Shown here: positions 7,685 through 16,955 of the stretch, one piece after another
Position numbering within the stretch: the stretch's first letter is position 1
How the letters are laid out: each line of letters begins with the position of its first letter
Assembly: GCF_001636695.1 (NCBI RefSeq)
Contig: NZ_LGEL01000033.1
Location: forward strand, 1-58,780
Reading direction: 5' to 3'
Origin: Pedobacter panaciterrae
Lineage (GTDB): Bacteria; Bacteroidota; Bacteroidia; Sphingobacteriales; Sphingobacteriaceae
Length of the DNA stretch: 58,780 nt
Notes under the pieces: generated by a model
The model's database searches: none
What the model saw: only the letters and a program-made list of their open reading frames with translations
Told to the model about the DNA's origin: nothing
Position numbers and translations under genes: made by a program

Positions 7685-10600
7685 ATGAAGTACCATTTCT
7701 TACTAAGCATTGGCATTACCACTGCTCTTTTTACGGATAGCCTGGCACAAAACTCTGATGTTAATCAAAAAGTCCAGCTTACTCAAAGCCTTAGGGCAAA
7801 TATAAACGACGCTTTTTGGAGTCCCAGGTTTGAGCTCTGGAGAACAACAACTGCCAATGATGTGCTTAACAAATTCGAAGGACAACACCTGCCTGCAAAA
7901 GAACAGGAAAATAATAATGTGTTTGAAAATTTTGATAAGATAGCCAATGGTAAAAAGGGAACTGGTGGGCACGCAGGTTTGCCCTGGTTTGATGGCCTGA
8001 TCTACGAAAGTATCCGTGGAATAGGTGACCTGAACAGTCAGCATCCTGATCCGCTTTTACAGGCAAGGCTTGATGGTTATATAGATCGCATTTATGCTGC
8101 TCAGAAAGCCGACCCTGACGGCTATATCAATACATATACCGACCTCATGGAACCAACTCACCACTGGGGTGATAACGGTGGTCTTTTACGCTACCAGCAC
8201 GATGTTTATAATGCAGGTATGCTCATAGAGGCAGGTGTCCACTACTACAAGGCTACAGGAAAGACTAAGTTACTTGAAGTAGCCACCCGGTTTGCAAACT
8301 ACATGAGCAACCTGATGGGCCCTGTTCCTAAGAGAAATATTGTACCAGCCCATTCAGGACCAGAAGAGGCTGTTATGAAATTATACTGGTTATATAAAAC
8401 CAATCCTAATCTTAAAAAGAAAATGGGCATTCCGGTAAATGAAAAATCTTACTATGAACTGGCAAGATTCTGGATAGAAAATCGTGGTAATCATGCTAAT
8501 CGTCCTTCCTGGGGTGATTATGCACAAGATTCCATATCTGTTTTCAAACAAAAAACTATTGAAGGTCATGCAGTTCGGGCAACTTTACTGGCTACGGGTA
8601 TTACTGCCGTTGCGCTTGAAAGCCACGCCCCTCAATATACACAAACAGCAGATCAGCTTTGGAACAATATGGTAGGGAACCGTATGTTTATAACTGGTGG
8701 TGTTGGAGCTATTGCACACGATGAGAAGTTCGGACCGGATTATTACCTTCCAACCGATGCTTATCTGGAAACTTGTGCGGCAGTAGGCGCAGGGTTTTTT
8801 AGCCAACGTATGAACGAACTAACTGGCGATGGCAAGTATATGGATGAGTTTGAACGTGTCCTTTATAATAATGTACTGACAGGGGTTTCACTCTCCGGTG
8901 ATAAGTATACTTATCAAAATCCACTTAATGCTCATGACCATTCAAGGTGGGCGTGGCATTCCTGTCCGTGCTGTCCGCCCATGTTCTTGAAAATGGTGTC
9001 TGAATTGCCAAATTATATCTATGCATCTTCTGGAGATCGCCTGTTTGTAAACATGTTTATCGGCAGTAATGCAAATATCCGCCTGGCCAACAAAACTCTG
9101 ATAGCTATTTCGCAGAAAACCAATTATCCATGGGAAGGAAAGATCAACTTAAGTGTAAACCCTGAAAAAGAATCTACCTTTAGTTTAAGTCTTCGCATTC
9201 CGGGATGGGCAAGGGGAAAAGAAAATCCATATGATCTCTATCGTTCCGATCTGCCTTCATCATACACCTTACTTGTAAATGGCAATCCTGTAGAAAATAC
9301 AATCAACAACGGTTATACTGTAATCAATCGTAAATGGAAAAAGGGCGACAAGGTAGAACTGCAGTTGCCTATGAAACCTCGTTTTGTTACCGCAAATGAT
9401 CAGGTAAAAGATTTGAAAAATAGTGTTGCAATAGCATCCGGACCTATAGTTTATAGCCTTGAGGCAGCTGACAACAGTAATGTTGAGCAATTGCAGGTCG
9501 ACACCAATGCTACCTTGGAAATGCAATATCGTAATGATCTTTTAAAAGGTGTGAATGTAGTCACTGGTAAAAGCCTTACCGGTAAAACTTTTACAGCAGT
9601 ACCTTATTATGCAGTTGGAAACAGGGAAATAAAAGGCTACAAAGTATGGCTGCCACTTCCTCAAACTGCAAGCATTAAGGTCGATGCCGGTCAAGTTGAA
9701 AACCAGTTAAATCAATTAATCTATGGTTCTAACATTGAAGATGTTAACCATGAAATCTACGGCGGTTTTTATGATCAGCGTATATTTGGTGAAAGCTTTG
9801 AAGAACCGGTTACCGGAGTGAACTTTAATCAATGGCGCAGATATACTGGTTATTGGACGGCTAAAGGAGACGCAGTTACTATTATCCCAGGCAGAAATAC
9901 AACAAGTGAGGTATTCATGACTACTTCGCATCAGATAGGAGTAGAACCAGATCAGAGTGCTAAACTGATATATGAGCCGACTGAAATAGCCAATGGTACC
10001 GTTGAAGCTGAGATCAGATTTACCGGAAACGGGGAAAGCGGCGCCTTGTTGGTACGTGTGGCAAATGCAGGTGTGGGTAATGATGCTTTTGACGGCTATG
10101 AGATTAGTCTGAACAGGGACGGTAAGAAAATAATGATAGGTAAACACCTGCAAAATTTTGAACAAATAAAGGATGCAGCAGTAAACTTTAACCCAGAGGC
10201 CTGGAATAAAGTAAAAGTAGTGCTTAATGGGGCTATAATCGAAGTATATCTTAACGGTCAGCAGGTGCTTTCCTGCACCGATGAACGTAATCCTTTGCTT
10301 ACAGGAAAGATTGGATTGAGGACCTGGAGATCGGCAATGGAGTTCAGAAATGTCACTATACAAGAAAATGAAAAAAAAGAAGCACTAAGATTGGTAAACC
10401 AAATTAATGAGCAAGTAAGTTATAATTGGGATATCATTAGTTTAGGGCAGGTAAAGTCGAATTTTAATATTGACAGTACTACTGCCTATAATGGAAAAAA
10501 ATCGCAGGTATTAGAATTTGTAGCAGGTACGGGGAAAGTAGGAGTAGCCAATAGAAGTTTGAACCGCTGGGGTATTGCCGTGCGTAATGGGCAAACTTTC

Positions 10601-12082
10601 CAGGGAAGATTATACTTGAAAGCAGAAAAACTAACTGGTCCGGTAAGCATTGCGCTTGAAAGTGCCGATGGCACTAAAACATACGCCATCAAAAAGATAA
10701 GCGGAATTGGGAGCAATTGGAAAAAATATCCATTTACCCTGACTTCCAATACAACAGATGACAATGCAAGGCTGGCCATTTATATTTCTTCAAAGGGTAA
10801 ATTATGGATAGATCAGGTTGTGTTTATGGGTACTGGTAAAGATCAGTTTAAAGGTTTGCCAATCCGTGCTGACATTGGAAATATGTTAGTTAATCAGGGA
10901 CTTACTTTTTTGCGGTATGCAGGAACCATGGTAAATTCACCGGAATACAAATTCAAAGAAATGATTGGTGATCCGGATAAGCGGCCTCCATATCGCGGCC
11001 ACTGGAACAGGTATACCACAAATGGCTTTGGCATCGAAGAATTTCTTAAGTTTTGTGAAACAACAGCAATTACACCAAGTTTTGCTATTAATATCTACGA
11101 AACGCCGGAAGATGTTGCTGATATGATAGAATATCTGAATGGAGATCTGAAAACAAAATGGGGCGCCAAACGTGCCAAAAATGGACATCCTAAACCTTAC
11201 GGAGTAAAATATATAGAGATCGGGAATGAAGAGGTTATTTTTAATGGTGATAATAGAAAAGCATATGAGGAATATGTGACTCGTTTTAAGTTATTATATG
11301 CTGCTATGAAGCAAAAAGACAGCTCTTTAAAATTCATACATGCGGCTTGGTGGCGTCCGGAATCACCTAATATGGAGTATGTATTCAGGGAGCTGAATGG
11401 CAAGGCCGACTATTGGGACTTGCATGTTGGTGGTGATGATCCGAAAGCCGGTTTAGATACGGATAAACAACTTGCCGAAATGCAACGTATGTTTAAATCC
11501 TGGGATCCGGCAACACAAATGAAAGTTGCAGTTTTTGAAGAGAATGGCAGTAAGCATGGTATACAACGTGCATTGGGCCATGCCACTAACCTTAATGCAA
11601 TCAGAAAGCACAATGAATTTGTCCTAACCTCAAGTCCGGCCAATGCGCTACAGCCTTATCAGCAGAATGACAATGACTGGGATCAGGGACAGATCTTTTT
11701 TACCTCAGATAAAGTATGGGGGATGCCTCCTTTCTATTCTCAAAAGATGCAGGCAGAGAATTACTTACCCTTGCGTGTTTTAAGTAAGGTTGAAGGTAAT
11801 CTGGATGTAACAGCAGCGCGTAGTGAAGACGAAAAGACCTTAATGTTGCATGTAGTGAACACCACTGCAGAGGCCATTAATACAACGCTTGAACTTAACG
11901 GATTTAAAGATAGAAATGCAGAGACAGATGTGTTTGTTCTGGCAGGCGAGCTTAATTCAAGAAATACACCTTTAGAACCAGAGCTTCATAAAACAATAAG
12001 TTCTAAGGTAATGCTAACTGGCGATGCACCGGTGTATAGTTTTCCGGCACATTCTTACACCATATTAAAATTTACAAGATAA
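7685..12082 (+). CDS. Secreted GH127-LamG-GH51 bifunctional L-arabinofuranosidase
   Basis: A 1465-residue secreted enzyme with a signal peptide ending TDSLAQ. Residues about 30-670 are GH127 (beta-L-arabinofuranosidase, old DUF1680). The zinc/catalytic set is visible: E362 and C364 in ETC, C429 and C430 in the CPCCPP motif (nucleophile Cys plus zinc ligands in the characterised HypBA1), and a DEKFG Glu as the acid/base candidate. From about 682 a GH51-type N-terminal strand (EDVNHEIYGG) begins. It is interrupted by a LamG-like jelly roll (about 705-900) and then continues as the GH51 alpha-L-arabinofuranosidase barrel. The barrel has the acid/base Glu in IEIGNEE (near 1180) and the nucleophile Glu in VFEENG (near 1283). 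Together they could remove both anomers of arabinofuranose. The ATG at 7685 is chosen for the signal peptide over a TTG at 7664 that lies inside the -7 element. The gene ends 7 bases from a convergent gene. Confidence 0.9.
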   Translation: MKYHFLLSIGITTALFTDSLAQNSDVNQKVQLTQSLRANINDAFWSPRFELWRTTTANDVLNKFEGQHLPAKEQENNNVFENFDKIANGKKGTGGHAGLPWFDGLIYESIRGIGDLNSQHPDPLLQARLDGYIDRIYAAQKADPDGYINTYTDLMEPTHHWGDNGGLLRYQHDVYNAGMLIEAGVHYYKATGKTKLLEVATRFANYMSNLMGPVPKRNIVPAHSGPEEAVMKLYWLYKTNPNLKKKMGIPVNEKSYYELARFWIENRGNHANRPSWGDYAQDSISVFKQKTIEGHAVRATLLATGITAVALESHAPQYTQTADQLWNNMVGNRMFITGGVGAIAHDEKFGPDYYLPTDAYLETCAAVGAGFFSQRMNELTGDGKYMDEFERVLYNNVLTGVSLSGDKYTYQNPLNAHDHSRWAWHSCPCCPPMFLKMVSELPNYIYASSGDRLFVNMFIGSNANIRLANKTLIAISQKTNYPWEGKINLSVNPEKESTFSLSLRIPGWARGKENPYDLYRSDLPSSYTLLVNGNPVENTINNGYTVINRKWKKGDKVELQLPMKPRFVTANDQVKDLKNSVAIASGPIVYSLEAADNSNVEQLQVDTNATLEMQYRNDLLKGVNVVTGKSLTGKTFTAVPYYAVGNREIKGYKVWLPLPQTASIKVDAGQVENQLNQLIYGSNIEDVNHEIYGGFYDQRIFGESFEEPVTGVNFNQWRRYTGYWTAKGDAVTIIPGRNTTSEVFMTTSHQIGVEPDQSAKLIYEPTEIANGTVEAEIRFTGNGESGALLVRVANAGVGNDAFDGYEISLNRDGKKIMIGKHLQNFEQIKDAAVNFNPEAWNKVKVVLNGAIIEVYLNGQQVLSCTDERNPLLTGKIGLRTWRSAMEFRNVTIQENEKKEALRLVNQINEQVSYNWDIISLGQVKSNFNIDSTTAYNGKKSQVLEFVAGTGKVGVANRSLNRWGIAVRNGQTFQGRLYLKAEKLTGPVSIALESADGTKTYAIKKISGIGSNWKKYPFTLTSNTTDDNARLAIYISSKGKLWIDQVVFMGTGKDQFKGLPIRADIGNMLVNQGLTFLRYAGTMVNSPEYKFKEMIGDPDKRPPYRGHWNRYTTNGFGIEEFLKFCETTAITPSFAINIYETPEDVADMIEYLNGDLKTKWGAKRAKNGHPKPYGVKYIEIGNEEVIFNGDNRKAYEEYVTRFKLLYAAMKQKDSSLKFIHAAWWRPESPNMEYVFRELNGKADYWDLHVGGDDPKAGLDTDKQLAEMQRMFKSWDPATQMKVAVFEENGSKHGIQRALGHATNLNAIRKHNEFVLTSSPANALQPYQQNDNDWDQGQIFFTSDKVWGMPPFYSQKMQAENYLPLRVLSKVEGNLDVTAARSEDEKTLMLHVVNTTAEAINTTLELNGFKDRNAETDVFVLAGELNSRNTPLEPELHKTISSKVMLTGDAPVYSFPAHSYTILKFTR

Positions 12083-12089
12083 TATGTTT

Positions 12090-12800
12090 TTAACTTTTAA
12101 TCCCCAGCTTCTTATTTACCAATTCTTTATAAGTGTTGCCAATTGGCAGGTAATTCTTATTGATCACAATTCTACCCCGTTCCACAAAATCAATGTGGCT
12201 GGTGTTAATAATGTACGACTTGTGTATCCTTAAGAAAAGGTGTTGAGGAAGAATCAATTCAATGTGTTTCATCCGCTCTAACGAAAGGATTCTTCCTGCA
12301 GAGGTATAAAAACTGATGTAATCTCCCAGGCCTTCAATGTAATGGATCGAAGAAAATAGAACCTTCTGTAGTCTGTGTTCTACCTTAATAAAAATATGGT
12401 CAAGTCCCACGGTCTCCGTGGGACTTGTATTCATCCGCTTTTTAGCTTTATTCACTGCAATCAAAAATCTTTCAAAGGTAATGGGCTTCATTAAGTAATC
12501 GATTACATCGTATTCAAAACCACTTAGGGCATAGGCCGAAAAGGCTGTGGTCAGAATGACTTTTGTCTGCGTATCACGGATAATATTCATTACCTCAATA
12601 CCGGTAAGCTCCGGCATTTGTATATCCAGAAATATCAGGTCAGCGTTACCACTGTTAATATGAGCTATAGCTGTAGCCGGGTCAGTAGTTTTTAATGCCA
12701 ATTCAAGCTCATTAGTACGCAGCACGTAGTCAGCCAGTAACATAACAGCATGAATTTCATCATCAAGAACTATGCAGCGTATAACCTTATTATTCTTCAT
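12090..12800 (-). CDS. LytTR-family response regulator
   Basis: A 236-residue cytosolic regulator. The receiver domain (1-120) has the acidic pocket LDDE at 12-15 and phospho-acceptor D59 in FLDIQMPEL. A LytTR DNA-binding domain covers about 130-232, with HIFIKVEHRLQKVLFSSIHYIEG and FLRIHKSYIIN as family landmarks. Its start codon overlaps the end of the histidine kinase gene by 11 bases, so the pair is translationally coupled. The probable target is the divergent outer-membrane receptor gene, since such pairs often control a neighbouring beta-barrel protein; that is inference. It ends 7 bases from the convergent glycosidase gene with no clear terminator between them. Confidence 0.93.
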   Translation of the reverse strand: MKNNKVIRCIVLDDEIHAVMLLADYVLRTNELELALKTTDPATAIAHINSGNADLIFLDIQMPELTGIEVMNIIRDTQTKVILTTAFSAYALSGFEYDVIDYLMKPITFERFLIAVNKAKKRMNTSPTETVGLDHIFIKVEHRLQKVLFSSIHYIEGLGDYISFYTSAGRILSLERMKHIELILPQHLFLRIHKSYIINTSHIDFVERGRIVINKNYLPIGNTYKELVNKKLGIKS

Positions 12801-13806
12801 TGTTTAATTCAAGTTTAACTGTAAATTGATTTTGAATGTCATTTATATCCAGGTAGTAATGTTGATCAAAAAGTAATTCAAGTCTTTTTTTAATATTCTC
12901 TATTCCAATACCCCCGGTAATGTCTTTGCGTTTGTTGGCTTTGGTATTGGTGCAGGTAAAAAGTAGTCTCCCCGGACTCGGTACATCGATGTCTATCCAT
13001 AGCCATTCGGTATCTTCAACCATTTTGCCATGTTTAAAAGCATTTTCTACAAATGGTATTAAAAGCAAAGGAGGCAATCTCATTTCCTCTACATCGCCGG
13101 TTATGCTCATTTGGATGTTAACCGGATTTTCAAAACGCAATTGTTGTAGCGAAATGTATTTTTCTATATAACTGATCTCCTGTTTCAGATCTATCCATTC
13201 GCTACTGTCGTAAAGCATATACCTCAGCAATTCTGAAAGTCCCGCAATTGCCGGAAGCGTTTGCTCGGATTTGTGATAGGCAAGCGAATAAATAGTGTTG
13301 AGGTTGTTAAACAGGAAGTGTGGATTCACCTGCGATCGTAGAAAAGAAAGCTCCGAAGAACGGTTCTGAAGTGCTAATTCTTTTTGCTCCAGTTCCTTTT
13401 GCTGGGTATACCTGATGAGATAAAATACCATAGCAAAAATGGTATTCAGCACATAAATAAGAATGTTATTCCTAAAAAAGGTATTTAATCTTACCGGATC
13501 CTGCGCCAATGCTTTAGTGGCTATATAGCTGATGAAAAAATAGCCCAAAAAACAAATGCCTACAGTGATTGATAAATACATGTACTTCTTTTTAGGGTAG
13601 TACTTGTGCATGATCACGTAGGTTGATAATACAAACAAGAAAGACAAGCCAATATCTGTTATCAGGCTTAGCAATTGTACCGCCTGGCCACGCTCATCTA
13701 CCAGGGTCCACTTTCCACGAAGTAACCCGGGTAAGTGCCCACTTAGGTGAATTAAAATGTAAAAAACAATAAAAGCGCCCAGCAGGAGCCATAGGTTTTT
13801 CTTCAT
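12790..13806 (-). CDS. LytS-type sensor histidine kinase (His_kinase family)
   Basis: A 338-residue membrane kinase. The N-terminal half holds about four hydrophobic membrane segments (near residues 3-20, 45-70, 78-98 and 108-130) with no large periplasmic domain. The kinase core begins with QVNPHFLFNNLNTIYSLAYH (phospho-acceptor His163 in PHFLFN), followed by a HATPase with FVENAFKHG and GIGIENIKKRL. This is the PF06580 class that pairs with LytTR regulators, and its partner is encoded directly downstream with an 11-base overlap. The ATG at 13806 is chosen because it starts immediately before the first membrane segment; an in-frame ATG at 13869 would add 21 residues with no recognisable feature. 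Confidence 0.91.
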   Translation of the reverse strand: MKKNLWLLLGAFIVFYILIHLSGHLPGLLRGKWTLVDERGQAVQLLSLITDIGLSFLFVLSTYVIMHKYYPKKKYMYLSITVGICFLGYFFISYIATKALAQDPVRLNTFFRNNILIYVLNTIFAMVFYLIRYTQQKELEQKELALQNRSSELSFLRSQVNPHFLFNNLNTIYSLAYHKSEQTLPAIAGLSELLRYMLYDSSEWIDLKQEISYIEKYISLQQLRFENPVNIQMSITGDVEEMRLPPLLLIPFVENAFKHGKMVEDTEWLWIDIDVPSPGRLLFTCTNTKANKRKDITGGIGIENIKKRLELLFDQHYYLDINDIQNQFTVKLELNNEE

Positions 13807-13943
13807 ATTCAAAAATACATTATTTAGCGAATCACAATATGCCCTTTTTAAAGCGTTTGTCGATGACATCGCCTCGTTTACCGATTGGTATTTTCCTCAA
13901 AGCTACACAAGGTTAATTTGGTTAAAACTTAATGCTAATTATA

Positions 13944-16154
13944 ATGAAAATTTTTCTAATACTTTGTCTGATGGCAACCTCCTCAATAGCTCAGACAACC
14001 CAAACCAAAAAGCAGGAATCCGAAGGGGTTAAAAAAGACCTTGAACTTAAAGAGGTGAAAATTACAGGTCGTAAAAAGGCTATAGAGCGGAAAATTGACC
14101 GTACTATAGTAAATGTAGATGGCCTTATTACAGGGGCAGGCACTAATGCGTTTGAACTCCTGAGCAGACTACCAGGTCTGAGAGTAACCGATGAAGGAAC
14201 TATTAACCTGATGGGTAAGGGGGCCACGGTTTATATTGATGGTAAGCTAACCTATTTGTCAGGTGCAGATCTTATGGCTTACTTAAAAACTATGGGAACC
14301 GATCAGCTTGATAAGGTAGAGCTAATTCCCAATCCACCAGCAAAGTATGATGCAGCAGGCAGTGGCGGGGTTATAAATATTCTAACAAAAAAAAATAAAC
14401 TGGAGGGCTTCAATACAGGAATAACCTTAAATGGGGGCAAGGGGGAATACAGGAAAATAAATGGCTCTATAAATTTTAACTATCGGATAAACAAATTAAA
14501 CCTGTTTGCAAACGCAGGGGCAGGTAACCCTAAAGATTTCGAGAATTCCTCTGCAACGCGTAATTTTGAAAATCCTACAGGTAGTTTAACCTCAATACTC
14601 GAACAACAAGGCGAAATACTTTACAACAGACACAATAGTAACCTTAAGCTTGGGGTTGACTATTACCTGAATAAAAAAACTACCATTGGTTTTATTTTTA
14701 ATGGGTTAAGACGTAGCGTTAATGAACATGGTGGCACTGAAAATCTAATGATGGATGGCAATCGTAAACTGGATTCTGTTGTTAACTCCAGCCATAAAGT
14801 AAATAACCTATTTAAAAATGGCACAATGAATTTAAACATGTTGCACCAGTTCGATAGTACAGGTACTGAGTTGAGTGTAGATATGGACTATACACATTAT
14901 AATTCCGCTAACAATCAGCTTTTTGGTAATAACAGTTATGATGTATCGGGTCAGCTATCAGGCATAGAACGTATCAGAGGGTATCTTCCAAGAACAATAG
15001 ATATCTTTTCGGCTAAAGCCGATTATTCATTCTCATTAAAAAATAATTACAAATTAAACACAGGTCTAAAATCAAGTTTTATAAAGACTGATAATCAGGC
15101 AAACTATTTTAATGGTGCCGTTGAATCCGAACAACCAGACTATAACAGGACAAATGCATTTCTGTATCGTGAAAACATTAATGCCTTTTATATAGAAGGC
15201 TACCGTGAATTTGGAAAATTAGGTGTTAAAGTAGGTGTTAGATTGGAACAGACCAATTCCAAAGGACATCAATTAGGGAATATACAAAGACCAGACTCTT
15301 CCTTTGTAAGGAACTATTTTAATGCTTTCCCTTCCTTTTTTCTTTCCTTTAAGCCAGATTCTGCAAATCTTAATCAATTCTTTTTAAGCTTTGGAAGAAG
15401 GATTAACAGGCCTGCATATGATCAACTGAACCCCTTTCTTGTGGTAGTGCAAAAGTACAATCAGGAAGTGGGCAATCCATTCCTTAGTCCTGAATTCACC
15501 AATAATATCCAGCTCACTCATGTATTTAAAGAGAAACTGACTTCTAATGTTTATTATTCACTGATGTTCAATACCAGCAGTTCTGTAATCACTGCCATTA
15601 ATGATATATATGTCAAGAGACCCCAAAATGTTGGGTCTGTTTCCATAACAGGCTTGATGCTTTCTTACAACCAGGATGTTTTCAAATGGTGGAATGCTGA
15701 TTTTACGGTAAATCCAGAACGGGTGCATTTACAATCCGGATTCAATGGGATTCGTGTAGATACCGTTTTATTGATGCAGTCATTTAATTGGTATAATCGC
15801 TTTTCTTTAAGCAAAACCTGGAATGCTGAGTTGGCATTTGACTGGGGTGGTCGTAATTATGCCAACCAGATAACGACTTTCGGAATGGCCGGCCTCCGGG
15901 CAGGAGTCAAGAAGCAGTTGTTTTCAGGTAATGGATCTATAGGTGTTAATGGTAGTGATTTGTTCTATTCTGCTATACGCAGGGGCAGTATCCATAATGT
16001 AGCTGGCTCCAGTGCAGTATTCAGAAACAGACAGGATACAAGAACAGTTATAGTTTCCTTCAGTTACAGGATAAGCAAAAATGCAAAGAACAATAAAAGA
16101 CTAAGAGACAGAAATGGAGCATGGGAAGAACAGAACAGGATTAAAGGGTTGTAG
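13944..16154 (+). CDS. Outer-membrane beta-barrel TonB-dependent receptor-like protein
   Basis: A protein of 736 residues with a signal peptide (MKIFLILCLMATSSIAQ). A plug-like domain (about 40-150) contains the TonB-receptor-like sequence LLSRLPGLRVTDEGTINLMG and PNPPAKYDAAGSGGVINI. The rest is a long barrel rich in alternating aromatic/polar strands, of the 'outer membrane beta-barrel family' (PF14905 type). It lacks the N-terminal carboxypeptidase-regulatory-like domain that many relatives carry, so it is a short version. No SusD partner is adjacent, so it is not a canonical SusC. It is divergent from the LytS/LytR pair, which may control it. An in-frame ATG at 13932 would add four residues. 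Confidence 0.87.
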   Translation: MKIFLILCLMATSSIAQTTQTKKQESEGVKKDLELKEVKITGRKKAIERKIDRTIVNVDGLITGAGTNAFELLSRLPGLRVTDEGTINLMGKGATVYIDGKLTYLSGADLMAYLKTMGTDQLDKVELIPNPPAKYDAAGSGGVINILTKKNKLEGFNTGITLNGGKGEYRKINGSINFNYRINKLNLFANAGAGNPKDFENSSATRNFENPTGSLTSILEQQGEILYNRHNSNLKLGVDYYLNKKTTIGFIFNGLRRSVNEHGGTENLMMDGNRKLDSVVNSSHKVNNLFKNGTMNLNMLHQFDSTGTELSVDMDYTHYNSANNQLFGNNSYDVSGQLSGIERIRGYLPRTIDIFSAKADYSFSLKNNYKLNTGLKSSFIKTDNQANYFNGAVESEQPDYNRTNAFLYRENINAFYIEGYREFGKLGVKVGVRLEQTNSKGHQLGNIQRPDSSFVRNYFNAFPSFFLSFKPDSANLNQFFLSFGRRINRPAYDQLNPFLVVVQKYNQEVGNPFLSPEFTNNIQLTHVFKEKLTSNVYYSLMFNTSSSVITAINDIYVKRPQNVGSVSITGLMLSYNQDVFKWWNADFTVNPERVHLQSGFNGIRVDTVLLMQSFNWYNRFSLSKTWNAELAFDWGGRNYANQITTFGMAGLRAGVKKQLFSGNGSIGVNGSDLFYSAIRRGSIHNVAGSSAVFRNRQDTRTVIVSFSYRISKNAKNNKRLRDRNGAWEEQNRIKGL

Positions 16155-16193
16155 GCCTGAGGTTTATTCTTAAAGCTGCCATCTTCTGCTTGT

Positions 16194-16285
16194 CGTCATC
16201 TCGACGATAGGAGAGATCTCTTGGTCATGCCAGTTTGCTCTGCAGCTTATTGGTCAAGAGACCTCCCTTACCTAATAGATGACGA
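16194..16285. repeat. Degenerate copy of the palindromic repeat family
   Basis: The left arm CGTCATCTCGACGATAGGAG and following GAGATCTCTTG are intact. The right arm is decayed (CAAGAGACCTCCCTTACC, then GATGACG), and the loop is about 30 bases. It lies between the barrel receptor stop and the ECF sigma gene and is probably an old insertion of the element described at 25.3, 45.0 and 47.9-48.4 kb. Confidence 0.85.
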
Positions 16286-16372
16286 CGTTTTTACCAGGAA
16301 AAGTTTGTGCGAAACTTTTATTTTTTGATATTATTCATTTGAACTTATATCTTTAGTTTACCTGAGTTCATA

Positions 16373-16912
16373 ATGGAAAATGAAGACCAAATATTACTTG
16401 ATCAACTTAAAGGCGGAGATTACACCGCTTATGAGCTGATTTTTAAGAAATATTACAAGGTTCTTTCTACCAAAGCATATTTCATGCTCGAAGACAATAT
16501 GGAGGCCGAGGATCTGGTTCAGAACCTTTTTATTTCCATATGGCAGAAAAAACTTTTCCTTTCTATTAATACCTCTATTAAAGCTTATTTGCTGCGTTCA
16601 GTGCACAACCGATGCCTGACACTAATCAGAGATAAGAAGGTATCTGAGCGTAAGCTAAATGAATACACCGAAGAACAAAACTGGCTAGGTGAAGAGGAGC
16701 AGGAGATAGTAAAGCAAGATTATGAAGAAAATTTCGAACTGATATTTGAGCAACTTCCGGTTCAGCGCCAAAAAGCGTTTAAGCTGGTGTACCTGGAAGA
16801 TAAAAAATATAAAGAAGCAGCGGAGGAAATGGGTCTCTCTGTAAATTCCATAAAAACCCATTTAAAACTGGCTGTAAAGGCCTTGCAGAAAAAACTCATT
16901 AATTTTAAATGA
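16373..16912 (+). CDS. ECF RNA polymerase sigma factor of a Sus-type locus
   Basis: A 179-residue ECF sigma-70 factor. Region 2 lies at about 20-85 (KYYKVLSTKAYFMLEDNMEAEDLVQNLFISIW) and region 4 at about 120-175, with the helix-turn-helix KYKEAAEEMGLSVNSIKTHL. There is no region 3, as usual for ECF factors. It is the first gene of a sigma / anti-sigma / SusC / SusD series. By analogy with FecI-FecR-FecA, it is held inactive by the downstream FecR protein until SusC binds its glycan, and it then activates the locus. The spacing to fecR is 43 bases. Confidence 0.94.
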   Translation: MENEDQILLDQLKGGDYTAYELIFKKYYKVLSTKAYFMLEDNMEAEDLVQNLFISIWQKKLFLSINTSIKAYLLRSVHNRCLTLIRDKKVSERKLNEYTEEQNWLGEEEQEIVKQDYEENFELIFEQLPVQRQKAFKLVYLEDKKYKEAAEEMGLSVNSIKTHLKLAVKALQKKLINFK

Positions 16913-16955
16913 ATTATTCACCTGATAATCGCTTAATTGCGTCTAATATGTAGAA

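Noticed and set aside
7561-7722. Longer N terminus for the GntR-type regulator
   Set aside because: It would overlap the divergent enzyme gene, its promoter and the tandem repeat, and its residues do not resemble the family.
9716-10363. 215-codon open frame on the minus strand inside the arabinofuranosidase gene
   Set aside because: It is antisense to well-conserved LamG/GH51 sequence, has no recognisable domain and has cysteine/tyrosine-rich composition typical of a shadow frame.
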